Made by a program: the position numbers and the translations under genes. A stretch of DNA of 64,000 nucleotides, from positions 158,780 to 222,779 of the forward strand of contig JAHIND010000011.1 of assembly GCA_018896025.1 (NCBI GenBank), in the 5' to 3' direction. Source of the stretch: Pseudomonadota bacterium. GTDB lineage: Bacteria; Desulfobacterota; Desulfarculia; Desulfarculales; Desulfarculaceae. The notes below the pieces were generated by a model. It searched no databases. It was not told the origin of the DNA and saw nothing but the letters and a program-made list of their open reading frames with translations. This document shows, piece by piece, positions 35,204 to 43,502 of the stretch (the first letter of the stretch is position 1; each line of letters opens with the position of its first letter).

Positions 35204-35497
35204 TCAGGAGCCTTGTTCGTGCCCACAACGGGCGGGATAGATGCTCTTGAGCCGGGTGAAGCCGTTTTCCGTGAGGGCTATCACCAAACGGCGGGCCCTC
35301 TCCGGGGTGGTGCGCACCAGCAGCACGGCCGGTTCTACCTGGTTGATGCGCTCGATATCGATATCGCCTTCTGTATCCTGCGCCAAGATGGCCCGAGCCT
35401 GCTCCAGGCTCTGGGGGCCGGGCCCCACCTCCAACAAAAGCTGGGCGAGCTTGGCGTCACAAAGCAGAGAAGAGGCCAATGAGTCGAATGAAACCAC
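35204..35497 (-). CDS. Small protein of unknown function, first gene of the sigma-54-linked cluster
   Basis: A 97-residue protein that I do not recognise. The C-terminal half, PAVLLVRTTPERARRLVIALTENGFTRLKSI, has strand-helix-strand spacing that would suit an ACT- or PII-like ligand-binding fold, but this is only a pattern. It starts with GTG at 35497 without a strong ribosome-binding site. A sigma-54 promoter lies about 50 bases upstream and an M20 hydrolase follows, so it may sense the substrate or product of the cluster. Confidence 0.6.
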   Translation of the reverse strand: MVSFDSLASSLLCDAKLAQLLLEVGPGPQSLEQARAILAQDTEGDIDIERINQVEPAVLLVRTTPERARRLVIALTENGFTRLKSIYPARCGHEQGS

Positions 35498-35544
35498 TTA
35501 CTTGCTCACTCACGGTGTCGGATCAGACCTTCGCCGTCATAATA

Positions 35545-35560
35545 AGCAACATATGTGCCA
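35545..35560 (-). promoter_or_regulatory. Sigma-54 promoter driving the small gene/M20/liv2 cluster
   Basis: Read on the minus strand the element is TGGCAC-ATATG-TTGCT, matching the sigma-54 consensus (TGGCAC-N5-TTGC) at all listed positions. Transcription should start near 35534, 37 bases before the GTG of the small gene. The neighbouring gene at 35701-37464 encodes a sigma-54 activator. The palindrome GATTCGAATC (35641-35650), about 112 bases upstream of the start, is a possible enhancer site. Confidence 0.8.
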
Positions 35561-35700
35561 CACAAGACAAGTGGTCGTTATGACTTACTTAATACAAAAA
35601 TGAAATAGTGCCGCTGATGCAGGACTGAAAGAATTATGCGGATTCGAATCTTGATGCGTAACGTTAACCAGCCGTGTTTACACACTTTTTGCTGGTGTTG

Positions 35701-37464
35701 CTATTTTGCACCGCGTTGCAAGTTTGCAACAGGAAGCCCGTGGCGCCGGGCCTTTCGCGACAAAGTGGAATGATTCACCCCCAGGGCCTCGGCCGCGGCC
35801 CGTTGGCTGCCGTATTCGGCTATGGCCCGGGCGATCAGCTCGCGCTCGGTGCGGGCCACCGCCTCGGCCAGGTCCCAGGCGTCGCCATGGGTATCGGGGG
35901 AAAGCTCGAAGGGAGTTTGGCGTATTTCGGCGGGGAGGTCGCCCAGCTCTATGGTCTTGCCGGGGGAGAGCACCACCAGGTGCTCGATGAGGTTGGCAAG
36001 CTCGCGCACGTTGCCCGGAAAGGAGTAGCGCCGCAAACGGTCCACCACCGCCGGGGCCACCTTCATCTCCTTGCCGCACTTTTGGTTGAAGATGGCCAAA
36101 AAGTGGCCGATGAGGTGGGGGATGTCCTCGGTTCTTTGGCGAAGAGGCGGGATGTTGATAGGCACCACGTTGAGCCGGAAATACAAATCCTTGCGGAAGG
36201 TGCCAGCCTGAACCATCTTCTCCAGGTCGCGGTTGGTGGCGGCCAGGACCCGCACGTCGATCTTGCGCGGGGTGGTGGAGCCCACCGGCACCACCTCGTT
36301 CTCCTCCAAAAAGCGCAGGAGCTTGGTCTGCATGAGCAGGGGCAGCTCGCCCACCTCGTCCAAGAACAGGGTGCCCCCATCGGCCAGCTCAAAATAGCCG
36401 GTCTTGCCCTCGGAGCGGGCCCCGGTGAAGGCTCCCCGGGCATAACCAAACAGCTCGGCTTCTATAAGAGAGGAAGGGATGCCCCCGCAGTCCACCCGCA
36501 CCAAGGGGCCTTCGGAGCGCGGCGAGGCCCCGTGGATGAGCTTGGCGAACACGCCCTTGCCCACCCCGGACTCGCCCTGGAGCAGTACGCAGGAATCCAC
36601 CCGGGCCACCTTCATGGCCGTCTCGAAGATGCGCTGCATCTCCCGGGAGCGCATCACCAGGCGCGAGCTTAGCTCGTCCTGGCGATGGATGTGGGTCAGC
36701 TCGGAGCGGTATTGGTCGGTCAGGGCCCGGCTGTGCTCCAGATCCTCTTGCAGGCGTTTCATGGCCGTGAGGTCCCGGGCGTTGATGACCACCAGGCTGA
36801 TCTCGCCGTTTTCATCGAACACGGGGTTGCCGGTGACCAGGACCTGCCGCCCGTCCTTGGACTGCTGGATCAGCGAAACCGCCGCCTGGTGCTTGAGCAC
36901 CTCCAGGGTCACCGAGCGGTCGAAGTAGCCCGCCTCCACCAGCTCAGACACGTTGCAGCCGATGACCTCCTTGGCGTTGACCCCGGCGAAGCGCTCCGAG
37001 GCCGGGTTCACCCTGACCACCTTGCCCTCTGCGTCGCTGATCCACAGGCCGTCGTAGGAGGAGTCGATGATCACATCCAGCTGCTCGCTAAGCTGGCGGT
37101 AGGCGTGCAGTTCGCTCAGAACTCTTTCATATTCCGTGGCGTCCTGGAAAACGCTGATCACCCCCATGATCTTGCCGTCCAGGTAGACCGGGGTGCGGTT
37201 GCCGAAGATCATGGTGCCCGCCCCGGAGAGAGTGCGGCGCGCCACCTGGGGCTGGCCGGTGGCCAGAATGCGCCGCATGTCCTCCCACACCTCGGGCTCG
37301 AACTCCCCGTAGTTGCGCCCCACCACGTCCTTGGGGTCGTGGCCGGTCACCCGGCCGGCGGCGCGGTTGAAGACCACCACCTCGCCGGTCTCATCCACCA
37401 TAAGGATGCCGTTGTGGGCGGAATCCAGGATTTCGCGAAGCAGGCTGAAGTCTTTCAGGGGCAC
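35701..37464 (-). CDS. PAS-PAS sigma-54-dependent transcriptional activator
   Basis: A 587-residue enhancer-binding protein. Two PAS domains (about residues 10-120 and 128-245) are followed by an AAA+ domain with Walker A GESGVGKG, the sigma-54 contact loop in YARGAFTGA and Walker B GGTLFLDEVGEL. The C-terminus carries a Fis-type helix-turn-helix: AIAEYGSQRAAAEALGVNHSTLSRKA. The GTG at 37464 is used because GGAGGT lies 9 bases upstream; the TTG at 37491 has none. It lacks a receiver, so the PAS domains should sense a ligand directly. The best target is the promoter at 35545-35560. Confidence 0.9.
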   Translation of the reverse strand: MPLKDFSLLREILDSAHNGILMVDETGEVVVFNRAAGRVTGHDPKDVVGRNYGEFEPEVWEDMRRILATGQPQVARRTLSGAGTMIFGNRTPVYLDGKIMGVISVFQDATEYERVLSELHAYRQLSEQLDVIIDSSYDGLWISDAEGKVVRVNPASERFAGVNAKEVIGCNVSELVEAGYFDRSVTLEVLKHQAAVSLIQQSKDGRQVLVTGNPVFDENGEISLVVINARDLTAMKRLQEDLEHSRALTDQYRSELTHIHRQDELSSRLVMRSREMQRIFETAMKVARVDSCVLLQGESGVGKGVFAKLIHGASPRSEGPLVRVDCGGIPSSLIEAELFGYARGAFTGARSEGKTGYFELADGGTLFLDEVGELPLLMQTKLLRFLEENEVVPVGSTTPRKIDVRVLAATNRDLEKMVQAGTFRKDLYFRLNVVPINIPPLRQRTEDIPHLIGHFLAIFNQKCGKEMKVAPAVVDRLRRYSFPGNVRELANLIEHLVVLSPGKTIELGDLPAEIRQTPFELSPDTHGDAWDLAEAVARTERELIARAIAEYGSQRAAAEALGVNHSTLSRKARRHGLPVANLQRGAK

Positions 37465-38181
37465 GGCCGGTTGACCTCCAGACCTCGGCAAGAAGCAGGC
37501 TATCTAAGCCCAGCGTTGTGGTTGATCTTTTTATTTTACCATTGTGGCCCGGCGATCGCGTCCCCTGGTTTTTGGCCCGGCCCGCGGGCCCGCCAAGGCG
37601 CGACGGGGCCCGGTGAATCGCCGGATCGCCCCTGGCACGGCTCCCCTAGCCGCCCTGGATCATGGCGCAATCAAGGCCGACGGGCCGGTCATCTCGGCTT
37701 TTTTGCGCCCCAAAATAAGCATTTTTCCCATAGTACATACTAGCATTTTTTATTCACTATATAAACTATTAGCTTCATATATTGACTTTTACCCCTAAAG
37801 ACTGATCGTCTTTTCCCGACCGTTCCCCCAAGTCTGGCCCGCAAATGATAAAATACGTTTTTTAATGTTATTCAAGCATGTTACGTTGCGGTTACCGATG
37901 ACGAGTTTTCACCTCCCAATCGCTCACACCGATCACCGGCCGCCGACAGGGCACTTGTTTAATTTTATTAATTAATTCAAAGCAATATCGCATATAAGCA
38001 GGCAAGGATATTCCAAGGTGGGCCGCCGTCCCCAGATCGCGCCCCTTAAAATACCGTCAGAAAAATTTATAGCTTTTTCAGAATGTTTTGGTTACAATTC
38101 CTTCTCAATCCCCACCAGCCAATCGCTCCCCCTCCACCTCCCAATTTCGTTACCATTATGATCTTTTTTTTACAGCATATG

Positions 38182-38208
38182 ATATTCGCAATGTGAATAT
38201 TTATATTC
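38182..38208. promoter_or_regulatory. Three alternating ATATTC/GAATAT half-sites upstream of the TRAP promoter
   Basis: ATATTC (38182-38187), GAATAT (38195-38200) and ATATTC (38203-38208) form two overlapping inverted repeats. The first pairs at 8 of 9 positions around a central base. The first repeat is centred about 62 bases before the expected transcription start, a usual activator position. Confidence 0.5.
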
Positions 38209-38217
38209 AAAAAAGCC

Positions 38218-38247
38218 TTGACATTACTGCGCCCCCCCGGCTATTAT
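38218..38247 (+). promoter_or_regulatory. Sigma-70-type promoter upstream of the TRAP operon
   Basis: TTGACA at 38218-38223 and TATTAT at 38242-38247 are near-consensus boxes 18 bases apart. Transcription would start near 38254, giving a leader of almost 500 bases before the permease ATG. Confidence 0.6.
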
Positions 38248-38747
38248 TTGAGCCGTAACAATAATTTCACCATACGAACTTTAGGTCTTCGGGAACTTAC
38301 CTTGGGCTAGGCGTAAGGGCTATGACTGACTTTTCAAAAGTTCCCAACGCGAATGTTGACGCCGGCCCAAACCTTTTTTCCGGCGCTCCGGGATTCCCCA
38401 TGAGTTTTGAGCAGCGCGCTTGCGCAATTTATCCGTGCGCCCATCCCGGTTTTTCGCCGCCGCCAGAGGACGGTCCTTGGCCCCAGGCCTCGCAGCCATC
38501 CCTTCGACTCCTTATCTTGCTCTTCTCAAGCACAGGTCCATCGCGACGGCGCAGGCCTTCACCGGCCGGGCGCGCCGGGGCTTGGGAGGCCGGGCCGGGA
38601 AAACGGCCGTCCGGCGGCGAAAAACCGGGAACCCTTTCTTTCGTTCTCAGTGCACGTTCCACGGGCCGCGCCGCAAACGACCGGCCCACGCACCAGATGC
38701 TTTTCCACCAACGAACAGTCGCGGCTCAGGAGTTTTAGAAAGGCTAA

Positions 38748-40625
38748 ATGGCTATGCAACAGGCATCGAACTGGATCATCAAAGTGGGGAGTGTCGTTGC
38801 TGCGATCGTCACTTTGATGCAGCTATACGTCGTGATCGTCGGCTTCCCCCCGGTAATGCTTCACCGCACCGTCTTCCTGGTGCTCATCTTCATCCTGGTC
38901 TTTCTCACCTACCCCCGCAACAACATCAGGATGAGTTGGTGGAACATGCTGCTGGTGGCACTGAGCCTCGCGGTCGGCGTCTACATTTTATCCACCTTTG
39001 AGAACATCAACAGCCGCATAGCCTATGTGGACGATGTCACCAAACTGGACATCTTCTTCGGCCTGGCCTGTCTGTTCGTGCTTTTGGAAGCCACCCGGCG
39101 CACCTGCGGCACCGGCCTGACCATCATCGTGCTGGCGTTCTTCGCCTACGCCTTCGCGGGGCCCTGGCTCCCCGGCCTTTTGGGGCATCCGGGCATCAGC
39201 ATTGAGGACCTCATCGACCTGCAATTCCTCACCCCCGGCGGCATCTTCGGCGTGGCCACCGGGGCGGTGGTGAGCTTCGTGTTCTTCTTCCTGTTCTTCG
39301 GGGCCTGCCTGGAGCAAAGCGGGGCCAGCAAGGTGTTTCTGGACACCGCCATGTCGCTTACCGCCAAACGCACCGGCGGAGTGGCCAAGTGCGCCGTGGT
39401 GGGCAGCAGCCTGATGGGCATGACCTCGGGCAGCGCGGTGGCCAACACCGTGTCCACCGGGGCCATCACCATACCCATGATGAAAAAGGGCGGCTATCCC
39501 CCGGTTACCGCCGGGGCCATCGAGGCCATCTCCTCCACCGGCGGCCAGCTCATGCCGCCCATCATGGGCGTCAGCGCCTTCATCATGGCCGAGATCGTGG
39601 GCGAGCCCTACCTGACCATCGCCATCGCGGCCACCCTGCCGGCCATCCTGTTCTACTCCGGCATCTACTTCATGGTGCACCAGTACGGCATCAAATTCGG
39701 CATCAAGGGCGACCCCAGCAAGGCCAAGGCCTTCTGGTCCATCATGAAGTCCGAGGGTTACCTCTTCCTGCCCATCGCGGCCCTGATCTATTTCATCGCC
39801 ACGGGCAACACCCTCATGTCCGCCGCCCTCAAGGCCTCGGCCCTGGTGCTGCTCCTGTCCATGATCAAAAAAGAAAACCGGATGACCCTGCGCAAGCTGG
39901 CGGACATCCTCATCGACACCGGCAAACGCACCTGCGTGGTGGCCATCCCCTGCGCCTCGGCGGGCTTCATCACCGGCATCATCACCCAGTCGGGCCTGGC
40001 CGCCAAGATGAACGCCATCTTCGTGAGCCTGGGCGGCGGATACCTGCTGCCCACCCTGATCATCACCATGATCCCCTGCGTCATCCTGGGCATGGGCATG
40101 CCCACGGTCACCGCCTACATCATGGTGGCGGTCACCATGGCTCCGGTGCTCATCCACCTGGGGGCCTTCCCCATCGCGGCGCATTTGTTCGTGTTCTACA
40201 TCGCCCTGATGGCCATGGTCACCCCGCCGGTGGCCCTGGCGGCCTACGCGGCTGCGGGCATCAGCGAAGCCAATCCAGGCAAGACCGGTTGGCGGGCCCT
40301 GTCCCTGGGCTTCAGCGGCTTCGCCATCCCCTACCTGGTGGTTTACTACCCGGCCTTGACCATAGTGGACGGCACGGTCTTTGAAACCATCGTCTCATTC
40401 ATAAAGGTCTTTGCGATCATCTACCTGATCAGCGGGGTGATCACCGGCTACTACCACAAGAAGCTGACCTTGATCGAGCGCGGCTTCGGGTTCCTCACCG
40501 CGGTGGTGGTGGCGGTCTCGCTGGACTCTATCCTCGTCACCCTCCTGGGGGCGGCCATGTTCGCGGCCCTGATGCTCTACCACTACAAGTTCAGCGGAGT
40601 GATCGCGGCCAAACAAGCCTCATAA
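38748..40625 (+). CDS. TRAP transporter fused permease (TAXI type, DctQM)
   Basis: A 625-residue membrane protein combining the small 4-helix (DctQ-like) part, residues 1 to about 150, with the large 12-helix DctM part. The DctM blocks are visible: SGSAVANTVSTGAITIPMMKKGGY, GGQLMPPIMGVSAFIMAE and LGMGMPTVTAYI, then PPVALAAYAAAGI. Fused permeases of this kind pair with TAXI-family receptors, and such a gene follows. These secondary transporters use an ion gradient to import organic acids. It opens the catabolic operon 38748-45569. Confidence 0.93.
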   Translation: MAMQQASNWIIKVGSVVAAIVTLMQLYVVIVGFPPVMLHRTVFLVLIFILVFLTYPRNNIRMSWWNMLLVALSLAVGVYILSTFENINSRIAYVDDVTKLDIFFGLACLFVLLEATRRTCGTGLTIIVLAFFAYAFAGPWLPGLLGHPGISIEDLIDLQFLTPGGIFGVATGAVVSFVFFFLFFGACLEQSGASKVFLDTAMSLTAKRTGGVAKCAVVGSSLMGMTSGSAVANTVSTGAITIPMMKKGGYPPVTAGAIEAISSTGGQLMPPIMGVSAFIMAEIVGEPYLTIAIAATLPAILFYSGIYFMVHQYGIKFGIKGDPSKAKAFWSIMKSEGYLFLPIAALIYFIATGNTLMSAALKASALVLLLSMIKKENRMTLRKLADILIDTGKRTCVVAIPCASAGFITGIITQSGLAAKMNAIFVSLGGGYLLPTLIITMIPCVILGMGMPTVTAYIMVAVTMAPVLIHLGAFPIAAHLFVFYIALMAMVTPPVALAAYAAAGISEANPGKTGWRALSLGFSGFAIPYLVVYYPALTIVDGTVFETIVSFIKVFAIIYLISGVITGYYHKKLTLIERGFGFLTAVVVAVSLDSILVTLLGAAMFAALMLYHYKFSGVIAAKQAS

Positions 40626-40679
40626 GGCAATAGACAGGCATTCATCATCCATAAGGGTATGGACGTTTTTTAAATTACC

Positions 40680-40701
40680 GGTTTTGTCGGCAAGCAAAAC
40701 C
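40680..40701 (+). other. Hairpin in the permease-receptor gap
   Basis: Seven-base arms GGTTTTG (40680-40686) and CAAAACC (40695-40701). Just before it a short stem (40648-40652 with 40659-40663) followed by T6 could act as a weak terminator. Together they suggest unequal expression of permease and receptor. Confidence 0.4.
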
Positions 40702-40731
40702 AAATGACCACATCAAGGGAGGAAAGTAAGC

Positions 40732-41748
40732 ATGCGAGCCAAAAATTCCAAAGTCGCCATCCTGGTGGCCTGCCTGGCTGTGATGACCATGTTGGTCTCC
40801 TTCAGCGCCCCGGCAGCTGCCCAACAACCCACCAGCATCCGCATGGCCTCTTTCAACATCGGTGGTTCCTGGTACATCTGGGCCTCGGCCATCGCTTCCA
40901 TCGTGCGGCCCAACCTGCCCCAGGGTTCCAGCATCGACGTGCTGCCTTACCAGGGCGGCATCGGCAACCCCATGCTTCTGGCCAAGGGCAAGGCCGACAT
41001 CGCCCTGTCCTTCCTGCCCTGCACCGTTTGGGCCTACAAGGGCTTGCCCCCCTATAAAACGGCAGACAAGAACCTGCGCTCGCTGGTGGGCGGCCTTAGC
41101 CGTCCCCACCGCATCGGCGTGATGATCAGCAAGAAGTCTGGCATCAAGTCCTTGACCGAAGTGGCCACCAAGCACCTGCCCGCCCGGATCGTCACCGCCC
41201 AGCGCGGCGCCACCGGCCAGGCCGTGTCCATGCAGCTGCTGAGCGAGTACGGCATCACCCCCGAGAAGCTGGAGTCCTGGGGCGGCAAGCTGGAGCACCT
41301 GCGCATGCCCGTGGCCGTGGGCCGCATCAAGGATGGCCACGCCGACATCATCATCCACAACGTCGGCTTCAAGGAGCCCCGCTTCAGCGAGCTCAGCCTG
41401 ACCACCGAGATATTCTTCGACGAGGTCCCCGCCCAGATCCGCGCGGCCATGGCCCAGAAGTACGGCTACCAGGACAACCTGGCCATCGAGAAGGATGAGT
41501 TCCGCGGCGTGACCAAGAACGTCGTGGCCCTGGGCTACCCCACCAGCCTGATCGCCGACACCAAGCTGTCCAACGAGATGGCCTACATCATCACCAAGGC
41601 GGTGTGCGAGCATCCCAAGGAGCTGGGCCAGGCCCACGCCGGCCTGAAGGTCTTCGACCCCACCAAGGCCTGGGAGCCCGCGCGCAACGGCGTGCCGTTG
41701 CACCCCGGCGCAATCAAGTACTACAAGGAAAAAGGCTTGATGAAGTAA
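40732..41748 (+). CDS. TAXI-family TRAP transporter solute receptor
   Basis: A 338-residue periplasmic protein with a signal peptide (about residues 1-30, cleaved after PAAA). The TAXI start is SIRMASFNIGGSWYIWASAI, followed by GGIGNPMLLAKGKADIAL. Conserved blocks include TAQRGATGQAVSMQLL and the late tyrosine/leucine-rich ALGYPTSLIAD. It should deliver a carboxylate or related anion to the fused permease. GGGAGGAAAG precedes the ATG. A strong hairpin lies just after its stop. Confidence 0.92.
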   Translation: MRAKNSKVAILVACLAVMTMLVSFSAPAAAQQPTSIRMASFNIGGSWYIWASAIASIVRPNLPQGSSIDVLPYQGGIGNPMLLAKGKADIALSFLPCTVWAYKGLPPYKTADKNLRSLVGGLSRPHRIGVMISKKSGIKSLTEVATKHLPARIVTAQRGATGQAVSMQLLSEYGITPEKLESWGGKLEHLRMPVAVGRIKDGHADIIIHNVGFKEPRFSELSLTTEIFFDEVPAQIRAAMAQKYGYQDNLAIEKDEFRGVTKNVVALGYPTSLIADTKLSNEMAYIITKAVCEHPKELGQAHAGLKVFDPTKAWEPARNGVPLHPGAIKYYKEKGLMK

Positions 41749-41765
41749 AGGCCTTTGCCTGGCAA

Positions 41766-41795
41766 GGCGTCGCGGCGCAGCCGCGCCGCGACGCC
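41766..41795 (+). other. Strong hairpin after the TAXI receptor gene
   Basis: Twelve-base arms at 41766-41777 and 41784-41795 with a 6-base loop, entirely G-C rich, and no T run behind. It repeats the pattern of a stable stem directly after each binding-protein gene in this window. Confidence 0.7.
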
Positions 41796-41838
41796 AAACG
41801 ACACCACCGAGCGAGATCACGCAGAAGGGGTAGGACAA

Positions 41839-43464
41839 ATGCAGGAGTTGGAGCTGACCGGCAACGAAGCCATCGCTTGGGCGGCCAAGTGCGTGGGAGT
41901 GGACGTGGCCACCGGATACCCCGGTCTTCCTTGCACCTCGATCATCAACACCTTGAAAAACATCGCCGAGCCATCCGCCACCCGCGTGGAATGGTCCGGC
42001 AACGAGCGCATCGCCCTGGAAACCGCCTTCGGCGTGTCCATTTCCGGCGGCCGCTCGCTCAGCGTGCAGAAGATGGCCGGTCTCAACGTGGCCCTGGACA
42101 GCCTGATGGTCATGAACATCCTGGGCACCCTGGGCGGCATGGTGGTGGCGGTGGGCGACGTCCCCGGCAGCATCTTCTCGGGCAACGAGCAGGACTCGCG
42201 CTGCCTGGGCGCCTTCGCCGAGTTGCCGGTCCTGGAGCCGGGCACTCCCCAGGAGGCCTTCGACTTCACCATGGAGGCCTACCAAATTTCCGAAAAGTTC
42301 GGCGTGCCGGTGATCCTGCGCTTTGCCAAGGGCTTCGCCCTGGCCAAAGGCATGGTGAGCTTCGACTGCGCCGCGCCGGCGAAAAAGCCGGTCACCTCGG
42401 TGATCAAGCGCAGCTACGCCCCGGCCAAGGCCAGGGTGGACGGCCACGCCAAGCTGCACCGGAAGCTCAAAGAAATTCGCGCCTACTACGCCGGTTCGCA
42501 GCTTAACACAGCCGAAGGCTCCGGCGACAAGGCGGTGGTGACCAGCGGCTTCACCTACGTGAAGGTGAAAAAGGCCATGGAGGCCAAGGGCCTGCTGGGC
42601 GCCTGCAAGCTTATCAAGGTGGGTTCGTTGAACCCCATGCCTCAAGAGTTTTTGTCCCAGGAGCTGGCCGGGGTGACCCAGGCCATGGCCATCGAGGAGA
42701 TCGAGCCCTACCTGGAGGAGATGCTCCGGGTGTTCGCCAACACCGAGGGCCAAGACCTCAAGGTCCGCGGCAAGACCAGCGGCCAGGTGCAGTGGGAGGG
42801 CGAGCTGAGCCCGGCGCACATCGAGCTGTCCCTGGATTGGCTCATGGGCGATCAGGCCTTGGGCGGCCCGGACTTCGCCTCGGTGCAGGTGGCCGAGGGG
42901 GGCAACGAACTGCCCGGCTTCTGCGACAACTGCCCCTACGACTTCTATTTCTCCGAGCTCAAGAAATACCTGGCCAAGAACCAGCTCCCCCGCCCGGTGT
43001 TCACCGGCGAGCCCGGCTGCTCCATCTACCTGGAGGCCCCGCCCTACGAAATGCTCGACGCCAAGACCTCCCTGGGTGGCAGCCTGGGCCTGGCCTGCGG
43101 CCTGTCGCTGATGCAAACCGACCGCGAGGTGGTGGCCATCGTGGGCGACTCGGCCTTCTTCCACAGCGAGATTCCCACCTTTGTCTACGCCGCCCAGAAC
43201 GGCATCGACGTGATCGCCATGGTGGTCTACAACCACGCCGCCAGCGTGACCGGCCGCCAGCCCAACCCGGCCTCGGGCTTCGACATGAAGGGCGAAAAGA
43301 CCGACATCATGGAGATCGCCGACATCGTAACCGCTTGCAAGGCCCCGCTGGTCAAGGTGGTCAAGGGCAAGGACGAAAAGGCGGTGTGGGAGGCCTTTGA
43401 CGCGGCCTTCAACTCCAAGGGCCTCCGGGTGCTCATCCTGGACGACCCCTGTCCCCTGATCTAG
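41839..43464 (+). CDS. IorA-like thiamine pyrophosphate enzyme lacking the ferredoxin domain
   Basis: A 541-residue TPP enzyme most like the alpha subunit of indolepyruvate:ferredoxin oxidoreductase. The N-terminal domain has GNEAIAWAAKCVGVDVATGYPG and EWSGNERIALETAFG. The central part has SGNEQDSRCLGAFAELPVLEP. The TPP-binding block runs from GDSAFFHSEIPTF to VYNHAASVTGRQPNP. A CDNCPYDF motif precedes it. IorA normally ends in a two-cluster ferredoxin; this protein stops after the TPP domain, and no iorB lies nearby. It may be a 2-oxoacid decarboxylase, or use another electron carrier. The ATG at 41839 has GGGGTAGGA upstream; the longer frame is non-coding. Confidence 0.82.
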   Translation: MQELELTGNEAIAWAAKCVGVDVATGYPGLPCTSIINTLKNIAEPSATRVEWSGNERIALETAFGVSISGGRSLSVQKMAGLNVALDSLMVMNILGTLGGMVVAVGDVPGSIFSGNEQDSRCLGAFAELPVLEPGTPQEAFDFTMEAYQISEKFGVPVILRFAKGFALAKGMVSFDCAAPAKKPVTSVIKRSYAPAKARVDGHAKLHRKLKEIRAYYAGSQLNTAEGSGDKAVVTSGFTYVKVKKAMEAKGLLGACKLIKVGSLNPMPQEFLSQELAGVTQAMAIEEIEPYLEEMLRVFANTEGQDLKVRGKTSGQVQWEGELSPAHIELSLDWLMGDQALGGPDFASVQVAEGGNELPGFCDNCPYDFYFSELKKYLAKNQLPRPVFTGEPGCSIYLEAPPYEMLDAKTSLGGSLGLACGLSLMQTDREVVAIVGDSAFFHSEIPTFVYAAQNGIDVIAMVVYNHAASVTGRQPNPASGFDMKGEKTDIMEIADIVTACKAPLVKVVKGKDEKAVWEAFDAAFNSKGLRVLILDDPCPLI

Positions 43465-43502
43465 ACGCGCCCCGCTGGTTTTTCAACAGGAGAGACAAGG
43501 CC

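Larger units (their letters stand above)
37465..38747. other. 1.28-kb non-coding region with low GC
   Basis: No gene of coding character is visible. Roughly 37700-38320 is far richer in A and T than the rest of the window, with runs such as TTAATTTTATTAATTAATTC. It lies upstream of the divergent activator and the TRAP/catabolic operon. It ends with the inverted repeats and promoter listed below, followed by about 490 bases of apparent leader before the permease gene. The open frame at 38322-38738 has proline/arginine-rich content and no family similarity and is not called. Confidence 0.6.

Noticed and set aside
35635..35660. tRNA T-arm-like sequence GGATTCGAATC
   Set aside because: No acceptor stem, anticodon arm or CCA-like end is present around it. 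The palindrome fits an activator site better.
38322..38738. 138-codon open frame in the leader of the TRAP operon
   Set aside because: Proline/arginine/serine-rich product with no recognisable domain, overlapping alternative frames of similar length, and no ribosome-binding site.
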